NCBI GenBank assembly: GCA_030680795.1
Contig: JAUXUL010000001.1
Span: 1-64,000, forward strand
Source: Anaerolineales bacterium
GTDB taxonomy: Bacteria; Chloroflexota; Anaerolineae; Anaerolineales; Villigracilaceae
DNA length: 64,000 nt
Direction of reading: 5' to 3'
Of this stretch, positions 1 through 9,407 are shown one piece after another (the first letter of the stretch is position 1; each line of letters opens with the position of its first letter). The notes beneath the pieces were generated by a model. The model saw only the letters and a program-made list of their open reading frames with translations, had not been told where the DNA came from and searched no databases. The translations under genes were made by a program, and so were the position numbers.

Positions 1-154
1 GCCGATACTCATCCAAAATTTCCTGAGAAATCACCAATTCAAACTCACCTGACTGCCATGCTTGCAGGATTTGATAGGGAGGTCCGCTGAAGAACACTCC
101 AGAAACAAATACATTCGTATCCATCACGATTTTCAAATCCAAAACGATCTTCAT
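1..154 (-). CDS. PIN-domain toxin of a type II toxin-antitoxin pair (partial)
   Basis: Only the first ~51 codons lie in the window; the gene runs off the left edge. The translation begins MKIVLDLKIVMDTNVFVSG, and the MDTNVFVSG segment is the first acidic motif of PIN RNases of the COG1569 type. The family cleaves RNA with a metal held by several Asp/Glu residues; only the first Asp is visible here. The start ATG at 154 overlaps the stop of the upstream AbrB-like gene as ATGA, which favours this start over the internal ATG at 124 and shows translational coupling. The toxin role is inferred from family and partner. Confidence 0.8.
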   Translation of the reverse strand, partial: MKIVLDLKIVMDTNVFVSGVFFSGPPYQILQAWQSGEFELVISQEILDEYR

Positions 155-414
155 TTCTTGCCCCGTGCCTTCGCCACCGCGGACGTGACATCTTCCTCCG
201 TCAGTCCTGCTTCCTTTGCTTGTTGACGCGCCTGCCTGATCAACTCATCGAACTGACTCATATCAGGCAAATTGACCACTTTCAGTACAACCACATCGCC
301 CTCGCCAACGACGATAAATTGTGCGCCTTCTTGCAAGTTCAACTGCTTGCGAATGGACTCGGGGATGACAACCTGCCCCTTCGATGACATACGGGTGGTA
401 GCTAAAGTATCCAT
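151..414 (-). CDS. AbrB/MazE-type antitoxin, swapped-hairpin DNA-binding protein
   Basis: This 87-residue protein carries the classic SpoVT-AbrB segment near residues 9-50 (MSSKGQVVIPESIRKQL, then GAQFIVVG). It is followed by a charged helical tail, the usual place for toxin binding. It should dimerise, bind its own promoter and neutralise the PIN toxin whose ATG overlaps its stop codon by 4 bp. A good Shine-Dalgarno sequence (AGGAGAAATC) precedes the ATG on the minus strand. The short direct repeat around 420-440 (CTTACTAGTAAG, a palindrome) is a plausible operator for autoregulation. Family assignment is firm; the pairing is inferred from the overlap. Confidence 0.88.
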   Translation of the reverse strand: MDTLATTRMSSKGQVVIPESIRKQLNLQEGAQFIVVGEGDVVVLKVVNLPDMSQFDELIRQARQQAKEAGLTEEDVTSAVAKARGKK

Positions 415-439
415 GATTTCTCCTTTCTTACTAGTAAGA

Positions 440-811
440 TTATAGCATGGATATTGATTCTCTGATCTTCCCCACCACCATGGACAACTCCCTCACGACC
501 TCATCATTCCTGAATCGGACAATCCTCAACCCCAGCGCGGACAAAGCCTTCTCCCGCCTTTCATCTTCCTCTTTCTGCAAGTCGTGGATGTCGCCATCTA
601 CTTCAATGACCAGAGATGCTTTGTGACAGTAAAAGTCAACGATGAATCCCTGAATAACTTGCTGCCTCCGAAAGTGGACTCCAAGCTTATTTGCGCGGAT
701 TTCTTGCCACAGCATTTTTTCAGCAGGCGTCATCTCGCGACGCAGTTCTTTTGCACGTTGAAGTTTTTCTTTGGTGACTTTTTGTCCTGTGACGATGTTC
801 TTGATTGACAT
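440..811 (-). CDS. DUF559 / Vsr-like endonuclease-fold protein
   Basis: 123 residues, typical full length for DUF559 proteins of the very-short-patch-repair endonuclease superfamily. Visible family marks are the N-terminal MTPAEKMLWQEIRANKLGVHFRRQ segment (split here: helix then the FRRQ strand), VDFYCHKASLVIEVDGDIH with the Asp and Glu-x-Asp of a PD-(D/E)XK active site, and LGLRIVRFRNDEV near the C terminus. The biological substrate is not known for the family; DNA nicking is only inferred from the fold. It stands alone between the toxin-antitoxin pair and the AT-rich island. Confidence 0.85.
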   Translation of the reverse strand: MSIKNIVTGQKVTKEKLQRAKELRREMTPAEKMLWQEIRANKLGVHFRRQQVIQGFIVDFYCHKASLVIEVDGDIHDLQKEEDERREKALSALGLRIVRFRNDEVVRELSMVVGKIRESISML

Positions 812-1191
812 GGCGGGATTGTACCGAAAAACCCCTCTCCCGTCTCCCCTGAAGGGGAGAAGCTAGAACCATTCCAAGCCAATGTAGCCTGCTACGCAGA
901 TGTCCGCGCCAGCGGACAAGATAAAAGTCACGCCCATACCCTCTCCTTCAGGAGAGGGACAAGCCGATTCTGCGAACCATAACGTCAATCAGGGAGAGGT
1001 CCCTCCGCTGACCACCTCTTCCCTCGCCCGTTTGGATTTGACATGTATTTCATAGCATCAACCTTTATGGATATTGCAATTGAACAACTACTCAAAAGTG
1101 CTATAATGTCACAAAATAATCCACTTGCCTAATCCATTTAGAAGTCAATTGACAGCTCGATAATCTGCTGCAACAAAGGGAGTTTCAAACG
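812..1191. repeat. 380-bp intergenic stretch with two C/T-rich hairpins
   Basis: No credible gene. It holds two short palindromes: TCTCCCCT-ga-AGGGGAGA at 843-860 and CCCTCTCC-ttca-GGAGAGGG at 939-958. A third copy of the same kind, CCCTCTCC-aaaag-GGAGAGGG, occurs at 22410-22430. These look like dispersed palindromic repeats; the first could also end transcription from the left. The right part (1080-1107) holds the promoter of the next gene. Confidence 0.6.
1080..1107 (+). promoter_or_regulatory. Candidate sigma70 promoter of the type VII-like island
   Basis: TTGAAC (1080-1085), a 16-bp spacer and a perfect TATAAT (1102-1107). The next start codon is at 1192, giving a leader of about 78 nt. 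No other good promoter was seen inside the island before 6902, where gene spacing is tight, so this may drive the whole set. Confidence 0.6.
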
Positions 1192-3918
1192 ATGGAACAA
1201 ATTACGGCATATAGGGCACAATATGAAGAGCGGCTCATCAAAGCGGCAAAAAGTTTCAATAGTGCTGTTGATACAATCAATCAAAAATACATCTCTGATA
1301 TGCGTACTGCCAAGGAACGCTATAATTTAGATGTTACTTCAATAAGTAACCGCATTAAAAATGTTGAGTCTATTGTGGGGGCTACTGCGCTCGACTGGTC
1401 CGACCAGTTTTGGGAGAATAATTTTCACAGTAGCACCATACCAGTTGGGATACGTTTTGGAACTGCTGTTCTTAAAGGGCATTTCGGAGAACTCGAACAT
1501 CCTGCATTAGTTCCCATATTAAATCAAGGCAATCTAATATTTGTATCAAATGGTCCAGCCAAGAAAACCGCAATTCAAGCGCTTCAATCATCCATATTGA
1601 GAGTAGTCTCAACTTTTCCGCCTGGGAAAGTAAAACTAACCTTGATAGATCCTGTTGGGCTTGGAGCAAATGTTGCAGGATTTATGAATCTGCCTGAACA
1701 AATTATTGGCAATAAAGCTTGGACAGAGCCGAGAGATATTGAACAACAACTTGCAGATTTATCTGCCCATATGGAAAATGTTATTCAAAAATACCTCCGT
1801 AATGATTATAAATCTATGGAAGAATACAACAAACGAGCGGGAGAAGTTGCCGAACCATATAGATTTCTCACGGTCATCAATTTTCCAGCAAATTTCACAG
1901 ACACTTCAGCAAAGCGGCTTATTAGCATAGCTTCCAATGGTCCGCGCGCTGGAGTTTATGTCATTTGCACAATTGATAGTGAAGCCCCATTGCCTTATGG
2001 GTTTAATTTAGCAGACCTGTTAAGAACTGGATCGGTTATAGAAAGCAATGAAACTGGCGCATTTACTTGGAAAGTTGGGGAATTAGAGAAACTAGGGTTA
2101 CGTCTTGATAAACCACCTGTGCCAGAAAGATTTAACAAGATAATCTTGCCAATCGGAGAACTAGCAAGGGCAGGTGATCGCGTAGAAGTTCCTTTTGAAA
2201 AGATTATGCCACCTGATGCTACATGGTGGAAGGGCGACTCGAGCTTAGAAATAAAAGTTCCATTAGGCAGGAAAGGAGCTAGAGATTCTCAAAATCTCGA
2301 GTTTGGTCAAGGCACACAACATTATGGGTTGATTGCAGGGAAGCCAGGTTCTGGGAAAAGCACATTGCTTCATGTTTTAATAACCAACTTAGCCTTGACG
2401 TATTCACCTGAAGAGTTGGTTTTGTATTTGGTGGATTTTAAGAAGGGGGTGGAATTTAAGGACTATGCGGTTTTTAAACTTCCTCACGCAAGAGTTGTAG
2501 GAATAGAAAGTGAAAGGGAATTTGGCTTGAGTGTGCTTCGAGAAGTTGAGCAAGAAATGAATCGTCGAGGCGACCTTTTCCGTCAAGCCAATTTCCAAGA
2601 TTTCTTTTCCTATCGTAACAAAACGAACACTAAACTTCCTAGAATCCTTCTTGTTGTTGACGAATTCCAAAGACTTTTTAGTGAAGATGACCCCTTAGCA
2701 GACCAAGCCGCTAATATTCTTGCACATATTGTTCAACAGGGGCGCGCATTTGGTGTGCATGTACTCTTAGCGTCTCAAACTTTGGCTGATGCTTATGCAG
2801 TTGGTAGAGCAACATATGACAAGATGAGTGTGCGAATAGCTTTGCAGTGTACGGAAGCAGACTCTCGGTTGATCCTTGGAGAAGATAATGCAGCCGCAAG
2901 ATTACTCTCTCGCCCAGGCGAAGCTGTTTACAATGCCTTGAATGGGCGTGAAGAAGGAAATAATTTCTTTCAAGTTGTTTGGTTGCATGAAGACAGGAGA
3001 GAATATTATCTCAAACAAATTTCGGCATTGGCTGAGAAGAAGAAATTTACTCCTTCATTCCAACAGGTTTTTTTTGAAGGTCATGTTCCGTCAAAAATTT
3101 CTAGCAACATCGAATTATGGAATGCCATCACTTCAAAACAAAATAAGAGTGAAAAAGGCGTCATAAAGGTTTTTCTGGGTGAATCGACAGAAATAAATCC
3201 TCCGCACACCGAATCTTTTATTCGACCTCAAGGACGCTCAAACTTTATGATACTAGGACAAAACGAAAAAACCGCGTACTCTTTAATTTCTACGATTTGG
3301 GTAAGTATCTGCGCCCATACCAAACCTGAAAACGTCAATTTTTTCGTTTTGGATTTTAGCCGAGCCGATGATGTCTGGGCATCAGTATTGCCGAATTTAC
3401 AAAAAGTACTTCCAACCTCTGCGGTTGTAGCACGCCCAAGAGACTTTGAAAAAACATTTTCCGAAGTTAATCAAATCCTGGATAACCGTATTAAGGATGG
3501 AGAAGCGACAGGGAAGAAGATATTTCTCATCCTAGCAGGCTTGCATAGGGCAAGGGAGCTTCGAGAAACGGATCAGTATGGTTCACCTGGAGAACTTGCC
3601 CAAACATTTGCAAAAATATGCCGTGAGGGTCCCGACTTAGGAATTCATGTTATCGCATGGTGTGACAATTTAGGAAACCTAAACCGATTAGTAGACCGCA
3701 AAACACTAGCTGAATTTGATTTGCGCGTTGCAATGCAGTTGGGCGAAGATGACTCTAACCAATTCATTGAGAGCCCGAAGGCAAAATCACTAGGTCAAAA
3801 TAGAGCTTATCTTTACGATGTTGATCAGATTGGGAAACTAGAAAAATTTAGACCGTATGAGCTCATGACAAATGAAGAAATAAGGGAAATCCAGATTGGC
3901 TTTTCAAAAAAGAAATAA
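1192..3918 (+). CDS. EssC/EccC-like FtsK/HerA-type ATPase with three tandem modules
   Basis: 908 residues. The central module has an intact Walker A (GKPGSGKST, about residues 383-391) and Walker B (ILLVVDEF, about 484-491), followed by an FtsK/SpoIIIE-like segment in which bulk substrate is sorted by AFGVHVLLASQ. Flanking modules look like degenerate copies: GPAKKTA near residue 122 and GQNEKTA near 689 sit where Walker A should be. This three-module build matches the motor of type VII secretion systems. Unlike EssC or EccC it shows no FHA pair and no N-terminal membrane helices; the first ~60 residues are a coiled coil. Start has a GGGAG site upstream. Next gene encodes a WXG100-like protein 20 bp downstream. 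Motor function is strongly suggested; the exact pathway is inferred. Confidence 0.85.
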   Translation: MEQITAYRAQYEERLIKAAKSFNSAVDTINQKYISDMRTAKERYNLDVTSISNRIKNVESIVGATALDWSDQFWENNFHSSTIPVGIRFGTAVLKGHFGELEHPALVPILNQGNLIFVSNGPAKKTAIQALQSSILRVVSTFPPGKVKLTLIDPVGLGANVAGFMNLPEQIIGNKAWTEPRDIEQQLADLSAHMENVIQKYLRNDYKSMEEYNKRAGEVAEPYRFLTVINFPANFTDTSAKRLISIASNGPRAGVYVICTIDSEAPLPYGFNLADLLRTGSVIESNETGAFTWKVGELEKLGLRLDKPPVPERFNKIILPIGELARAGDRVEVPFEKIMPPDATWWKGDSSLEIKVPLGRKGARDSQNLEFGQGTQHYGLIAGKPGSGKSTLLHVLITNLALTYSPEELVLYLVDFKKGVEFKDYAVFKLPHARVVGIESEREFGLSVLREVEQEMNRRGDLFRQANFQDFFSYRNKTNTKLPRILLVVDEFQRLFSEDDPLADQAANILAHIVQQGRAFGVHVLLASQTLADAYAVGRATYDKMSVRIALQCTEADSRLILGEDNAAARLLSRPGEAVYNALNGREEGNNFFQVVWLHEDRREYYLKQISALAEKKKFTPSFQQVFFEGHVPSKISSNIELWNAITSKQNKSEKGVIKVFLGESTEINPPHTESFIRPQGRSNFMILGQNEKTAYSLISTIWVSICAHTKPENVNFFVLDFSRADDVWASVLPNLQKVLPTSAVVARPRDFEKTFSEVNQILDNRIKDGEATGKKIFLILAGLHRARELRETDQYGSPGELAQTFAKICREGPDLGIHVIAWCDNLGNLNRLVDRKTLAEFDLRVAMQLGEDDSNQFIESPKAKSLGQNRAYLYDVDQIGKLEKFRPYELMTNEEIREIQIGFSKKK

Positions 3919-3938
3919 CTACGAAGGAGTGAAACACT

Positions 3939-4211
3939 ATGAGTAGCAAAGTAGATGTTGATATTGATGAGCTAGAACGTTTTGCTAATCAATTACGAGA
4001 CTTCAATCAACAACTTGAGCAGATAACATACAAGATTGAAGGGCAACTTCAAAATCTTGGAACAAGTTGGAGAGATGATCAATATGCAAAATTCGCTGAA
4101 GACTGGCATTCGACCTTTAGAGCTATAAATAAATATATTGACCAGAACGCGCCAGAATATGTAAGGTATTTAAAGGTGAAGGTTGCGAAACTCAGGGACG
4201 CTCGGGGATAA
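3939..4211 (+). CDS. WXG100-family (ESAT-6-like) small protein
   Basis: 90 residues, predicted to be almost entirely helical, with a W-R-D turn at residues 44-46 (GTSWRDDQ) between two helices. This is the size and layout of WXG100 secretion substrates, in which the W-x-G/D turn closes a helical hairpin. It has a strong Shine-Dalgarno (AAGGAG) and lies directly after the ATPase gene, the normal neighbour of such proteins. Likely a substrate or co-substrate recognised by the ATPase, by analogy with EsxA/EsxB. The canonical Gly is replaced by Asp. A C-terminal YxxxD/E signal is not obvious, although YVRYLKVKVAKLRD is close in character. Confidence 0.8.
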   Translation: MSSKVDVDIDELERFANQLRDFNQQLEQITYKIEGQLQNLGTSWRDDQYAKFAEDWHSTFRAINKYIDQNAPEYVRYLKVKVAKLRDARG

Positions 4212-4234
4212 ATGACTTTTAGGAGAAAGTAGAT

Positions 4235-4954
4235 ATGGCTGGCAGAATTTACGTTCGCGACTTAGAAACTCTTCTAAATTTGCAAACCGAATTAAGCCAA
4301 TTTAATTACGGCGTTAACAAAGTATTAAGTGATGTTAATCGCAGTTTGTCAAAAACCAAAGAAACACTAAGAACCAGATCTCAATTCTGGACTACTGAAT
4401 TACATAAGCGAGAAGCGGCATTAAGGGCTTGCCAGTCCGATAGAGATGAAGACAGAAACTGTAGTGCAGAGGCTGTTGCAGTTCAACAAGCTCAAGAAGC
4501 AATACAAAAAATTAAGACATTGAATTCCAGATTGGAGCAGACAGAAGGCGAATATATGCCCAATCACAATAGAATTAGCCAACTCGTAAATGGTGAAATA
4601 AGTCGGGCAAAAGGAAATCTACAGCGTAGCATTGAAAAATATCAGAATTATTTGGCGCAACTCACTGTAGGGCATGCAGGAAGTGGATATCGCACTCATA
4701 ATTATGAATATCAAAAGGAAAGAAGAAAGTTTATTTTAAACACACTGAAGGAAGATTCAGCCTTAACCAATGTTGGTAGTGCTATTCGAGGAGAAGTTCA
4801 GACAAATATTAATCAAAGTGGGGGTAAATGGTATATTAGAAGCCCTAAAGAAATGCATGTTGGGCATCGAATCCCAGGCTGGAATCATTGGAGCAATTTT
4901 CGTTGGGAAGGTGCTTATGAAAACTCCTATAGAGGAGGAAAATATAAACGATGA
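4235..4954 (+). CDS. WXG/LXG-like protein with candidate C-terminal HNH/GH-E-type nuclease toxin domain
   Basis: 239 residues. Residues 1-145 are long charged helices like the delivery part of LXG/WXG effectors. Residues ~185-239 are different: compact, Gly/Trp/His-rich, with GGKWYIRSPKE, then HVGHRIPGW, then an EGAYENSYRGGKYKR tail. The G-H pair followed by Asn and RGGKY resembles GH-E/GHH-type HNH nuclease toxins of polymorphic toxin systems. That match is by eye and needs a profile search. It overlaps the next gene by 4 bp (ATGA), the usual arrangement for effector and cognate partner. Alternative: a structural secretion protein without enzyme activity. Confidence 0.55.
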   Translation: MAGRIYVRDLETLLNLQTELSQFNYGVNKVLSDVNRSLSKTKETLRTRSQFWTTELHKREAALRACQSDRDEDRNCSAEAVAVQQAQEAIQKIKTLNSRLEQTEGEYMPNHNRISQLVNGEISRAKGNLQRSIEKYQNYLAQLTVGHAGSGYRTHNYEYQKERRKFILNTLKEDSALTNVGSAIRGEVQTNINQSGGKWYIRSPKEMHVGHRIPGWNHWSNFRWEGAYENSYRGGKYKR

Positions 4955-5409
4955 GATCAAAGAATTCAAGTGGCAAACAAGATTCGTATGTCAACCTTGT
5001 TAAGGGCTATCTGGAAAAATACGGATGGACCTACGAGCTTATTGACCAGGACATGCTTGTTACAGGATTTTCTATAGATGAAAATGTTTTTACGGTGTTT
5101 ATTAGGTGCAGTGAAGAGATGGTGTACTTCTCAATTCCCAATTTTGCAAGTTTAGTCAACGATGAATTTGCACTGATGGTATATCAATACTTACTGGAAG
5201 CCAACCTGTATATGCAATGTGGAAAATTTGGATTAGATGAAAATGGAAAAATTGGTCTGTTTGCTGAATTCCCTGCTTCGGTTGTTTCGTATGAGCTATT
5301 TTCATTTACACTTAATTCAATTGGTGTGAACGCAAACAACCTGATTCAAAAAAACACACGAATATCGCAATATATCCACTTTGATCAAAGATCAGTCGAG
5401 AATAAATGA
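4951..5409 (+). CDS. YbjN-like / type III chaperone-fold protein, candidate immunity protein or chaperone
   Basis: 152 residues, soluble. The order of elements (an amphipathic first helix YVNLVKGYLEKYGW, paired strands around VFTVFIRCSEEMVYFSIPNF, a helix VYQYLLEANLYMQCGKFGL, then strands and a last helix) fits the YbjN/secretion-chaperone fold. Translation is coupled on both sides: its ATG overlaps the stop of the candidate toxin and its stop overlaps the ATG of the next WXG-like gene. This suggests a stoichiometric partner of the 239-residue protein, either immunity protein or secretion chaperone. The fold call is by pattern, not by search. Confidence 0.55.
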   Translation: MRSKNSSGKQDSYVNLVKGYLEKYGWTYELIDQDMLVTGFSIDENVFTVFIRCSEEMVYFSIPNFASLVNDEFALMVYQYLLEANLYMQCGKFGLDENGKIGLFAEFPASVVSYELFSFTLNSIGVNANNLIQKNTRISQYIHFDQRSVENK

Positions 5410-5621
5410 GTTATCTATTTGCCTCTTCTGATGAAATTGTGAAAATATGGCAATCTCTTCGGGCTTGCTGGGATGAAACTCGTCAATCTTGGAAGGACAG
5501 CGATCGGGATCGATTTGAACGCGAATTTATTGTGGAGTTTAGCCAAGTAACTAACACTTACATTGCTAGCCTTCGAAGAATGTCAGAAACAGTTCAGGGA
5601 ATTGAAAAAGAAGTGCCGTAA
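5406..5621 (+). CDS. Second WXG100-like small protein
   Basis: 71 residues, short for the family but with the same helix-turn-helix pattern and a W-K-D turn at residues 29-31 (RQSWKDSD), matching the W-R-D turn of the first WXG-like protein. It starts inside the stop of the YbjN-like gene (ATGA). Two non-identical WXG proteins in one locus often form a heterodimer; that is an inference here. It contains one Cys (residue 21). Confidence 0.7.
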   Translation: MSYLFASSDEIVKIWQSLRACWDETRQSWKDSDRDRFEREFIVEFSQVTNTYIASLRRMSETVQGIEKEVP

Positions 5622-5668
5622 CCATCACTAACCTGTTGAATCCTTTTGAGTAATGAGGAGATTGTATT

Positions 5669-6115
5669 ATGAAAGACGAGCAGATCGATCAAGCCACTGC
5701 ATACGCCGAGTATTACAATGCGGTTAAAGATTTTAATTCAACAAATGACAAATACTTGCAAACAGCTGCCGCAATAGCCAATAACAGGAAGCTTGCCGTT
5801 CAAAAAGCGATTGAAGTTCACATCAATCCCGCGCTTTCCCGTGTTCGCGGAGTTCAATTTGCAAGTGTTATAACGCTTGTGCTTTGCCTCATCTTTTTTT
5901 GTATTGGTGTCAATTTTGTAGGCAATTCGGGAAATACAAGTCAAACATCTGAAGTTCTTGCATACGGTGGTTTGGGTATAATGTTTGTTCTGGGTTCTCT
6001 TGGAGTAGGGCTTCTTGCCTTGATCTTACTATTATGGACATCTTCAAAAATAAACTCCTTGAATTTGAACATTCGTGATGCTCAAGAAAAAGCAAATAAC
6101 CCATTTTATGAATAA
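5669..6115 (+). CDS. Small membrane protein with N-terminal coiled coil and two membrane helices
   Basis: 148 residues. Residues 1-60 are charged helix (AYAEYYNAVKDFNSTNDKY and on), then two hydrophobic helices near 65-85 and 98-122, then a short charged tail. Not recognised as a named family. The only obvious integral membrane components of the island are this protein and the TM2 protein next to it, so it is a candidate anchor for the soluble ATPase. The N-terminal helix shares a loose character with the first 45 residues of the ATPase, which might allow coiled-coil pairing. Strong AGGAG site 9 nt before the ATG. Confidence 0.6.
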   Translation: MKDEQIDQATAYAEYYNAVKDFNSTNDKYLQTAAAIANNRKLAVQKAIEVHINPALSRVRGVQFASVITLVLCLIFFCIGVNFVGNSGNTSQTSEVLAYGGLGIMFVLGSLGVGLLALILLLWTSSKINSLNLNIRDAQEKANNPFYE

Positions 6116-6170
6116 GTAATGGTTTCAACAATGTCAATCATTGATATCAAATTTCTAGGAGGATGCTGCT

Positions 6171-6902
6171 ATGAATCCGCAAGCTAAGTTGACGCTAACT
6201 GATAATTATGGTCAAGTATACCCAGTCACAACTTTATCCGCCCAAATAGGCTCGGCATCGCAATGCGCCATTGTGCTAGATGAGCCAGGTGTGTCTGATG
6301 TTCATGCTGAAATACGTTTTCAAGATAATAATTGGACAATACAGAATATGTCCGAGGAAAATAGTCCAAGTATTAATGGCGAAAAAATACAATCTGTTCA
6401 GAATCTCACCAATGGCGACGTTATATCAATTGGTGGTGCTATTCTTAGAGTCGCTATTCCAGAAATACAGCCAGTCGTTAACCAATTTCAACAGCAAGAT
6501 GTAGGATTGCAAACGCCAGTAGCAGATCTGTCAGGTTTTAGAAGTACTGGGGGGGCATATATATCTGATACACAACCTAACCAAGCAATTCCAAAGAAAT
6601 CTTGCCGTGCATGTCACCAACCTATTCACCCAGAAGCAGAAATATGTCCTCATTGTGGCGTGCGTCAAACACTACCTCCAGCACCTGCGCCAATAGTAGG
6701 AAATAAAAGCCGAACCACAGCAGGACTTTTAGCAATATTTTTAGGTGCATTTGGCATACATAAGTTTTATTTAGGACAAGGATTGGCTGGATTAATTTAT
6801 CTAGTCTTCTTTTGGACATACATACCAGGAATAATTGGTTTTATTGAGGGTATATCTTACTTTATGATGAGCGACCAACAATTCGCACAAAAATACGGGT
6901 AA
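6171..6902 (+). CDS. FHA domain - zinc ribbon - TM2 domain protein
   Basis: 243 residues in three parts. Residues ~1-100 form an FHA phosphothreonine-binding domain (IGSASQCAIVLDEPGVSDVHAEI, then NGDVISIGG). Residues ~143-166 carry four Cys in two CxxC pairs (SCRACHQ and ICPHCG), a zinc ribbon. Residues ~178-243 are a TM2 membrane pair with its usual LGAFGIHKFYLGQ motif. FHA domains form the N terminus of EssC in Firmicutes systems; here that function may be supplied by a separate membrane-bound protein. Last gene of the island, followed by a terminator. Confidence 0.82.
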   Translation: MNPQAKLTLTDNYGQVYPVTTLSAQIGSASQCAIVLDEPGVSDVHAEIRFQDNNWTIQNMSEENSPSINGEKIQSVQNLTNGDVISIGGAILRVAIPEIQPVVNQFQQQDVGLQTPVADLSGFRSTGGAYISDTQPNQAIPKKSCRACHQPIHPEAEICPHCGVRQTLPPAPAPIVGNKSRTTAGLLAIFLGAFGIHKFYLGQGLAGLIYLVFFWTYIPGIIGFIEGISYFMMSDQQFAQKYG

Positions 6903-6934
6903 ATCGAAATACCCTCGAAACAGAACCAACCTAC

Positions 6935-6959
6935 CCCGCCATATGAGGCGGGGTTTTTC
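6935..6959 (+). terminator. Rho-independent terminator closing the island
   Basis: CCCCGCC-atatga-GGCGGGG followed by five T. It lies 30 bp after the FHA-TM2 gene and before ettA, so it marks the right border of the island transcript. Confidence 0.85.
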
Positions 6960-6995
6960 ATCTAAAAAAGAATCATAAGGTAAAATCACCCAACC

Positions 6996-8669
<1,674 letters not shown>

Positions 8670-8694
8670 ACCCAAAGTGACTGTCACTTCAAAT

Positions 8695-8767
8695 GTCATT
8701 GCAAGGAGGGTGTACTTCCCGACGACACTTGCACCGCCCAAAAATCAGAGCCGCGGCTCGCAACGAC
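8695..8767. repeat. Short element bounded by imperfect inverted repeats
   Basis: GTCATTGCAAG (8695-8705) and CTCGCAACGAC (8757-8767) are inverted copies matching at 9 of 11 positions and bound a 73-bp non-coding segment. It resembles the widespread GTCATTGCGAG-type intergenic elements seen in many environmental genomes, here decayed. Confidence 0.5.
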
Positions 8768-8783
8768 AAGCGTACCTAATACA

Positions 8784-8818
8784 AACGACGCCCTGCAACA
8801 GGCGTCGTTCTATTTTTT
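8784..8818 (+). terminator. Terminator after ettA
   Basis: AACGACGCC (8784-8792), an 8-nt loop, GGCGTCGTT (8801-8809), then ctaTTTTTT. It should end ettA transcription. The minus-strand sulfur operon converges from the other side and may also use the stem. Confidence 0.85.
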
Positions 8819-8835
8819 AATGGTCCAACGGTTTA

Positions 8836-9339
8836 TTAGATGAAAACGATCTGCGCGCCTTCGGTCATATCCATGAAGTCGCCGGCGGTGACCACGCTCT
8901 CGATACAGGGCAGGAAGTCTTCCTTCTTGATGCCGAACATGTCCACGGTCATCTTGCAACCGTACATCTTAGCGCCGCCGTCTGAGAGCATTTCAAGGTA
9001 TTCACGCACAGGCGGAACGTCTAGCGCTTTCATCTTCATTTTCATGAACCAGGTGGCAAAGGCGGTCATGCCGGGGATGATGCCCATGATGTTCGGGATG
9101 CCCAGGTTGCCGGTCGGCAGTCCCATCATGCTCATCTTGAAACTGGTATTGGCGACGGGTGCGATCTCTAGCCTATCCACGCGTTTCTTGGTGACCAGGT
9201 CGAGTCCCCAGAAGGTAAAGAACATGGTCACGTCAATGCCGTTGCCGAGGGCGGCCCAGCCCATGATCAGGGCGGGATAAGCCATGTCCAAATCGCCTTT
9301 CGAACAAATGAACGCGATCTTGCGAGGTTGGTCAGTCAT
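8836..9339 (-). CDS. DsrE/DsrF-like family protein
   Basis: About 167 residues from the ATG at 9339, chosen because GGAGAAAT lies directly upstream. The protein begins with an alpha/beta strand (KIAFICSKGDLDMAYPALIMG) and has MGCKMTVDMFGI-like text with the conserved Cys in KMYGCKMTVD, as in DsrE/DsrF/DrsH-like proteins that carry persulfide sulfur. Met/Phe-rich middle part (residues ~80-115) may be membrane-facing. It is the last gene of the operon ArsR-SQR-DUF1641-DsrC-DsrE, so a role in handling sulfane sulfur made by sulfide oxidation is likely. Confidence 0.8.
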   Translation of the reverse strand: MTDQPRKIAFICSKGDLDMAYPALIMGWAALGNGIDVTMFFTFWGLDLVTKKRVDRLEIAPVANTSFKMSMMGLPTGNLGIPNIMGIIPGMTAFATWFMKMKMKALDVPPVREYLEMLSDGGAKMYGCKMTVDMFGIKKEDFLPCIESVVTAGDFMDMTEGAQIVFI

Positions 9340-9361
9340 GATATTTCTCCTTTTAATTTCC

Positions 9362-9394
9362 AAACCCTAAAGGTCTCCAAGACCTTTAGGGTTT
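9362..9394. repeat. 33-bp perfect palindromic element
   Basis: AAACCCTAAAGGTCT (9362-9376), cca, AGACCTTTAGGGTTT (9380-9394): perfect 15-bp arms. It sits between the DsrC-like and DsrE-like genes of one operon. Another element with 15-bp perfect arms and the same CCCTAAAGGT core is at 32063-32096, and a related one lies inside an ABC exporter gene (53469-53500). It would fold in the mRNA and may lower expression of the last gene. Confidence 0.75.
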
Positions 9395-9407
9395 TTGATG
9401 ATTGAAA

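Noticed and set aside
584-808. Plus-strand frame of 74 codons opposite the DUF559 gene
   Set aside because: Antisense to a well-supported gene, no ribosome site and no known domain.
843-958. Insertion sequence ends
   Set aside because: Only two short hairpins in non-coding DNA, no transposase gene or target duplication.
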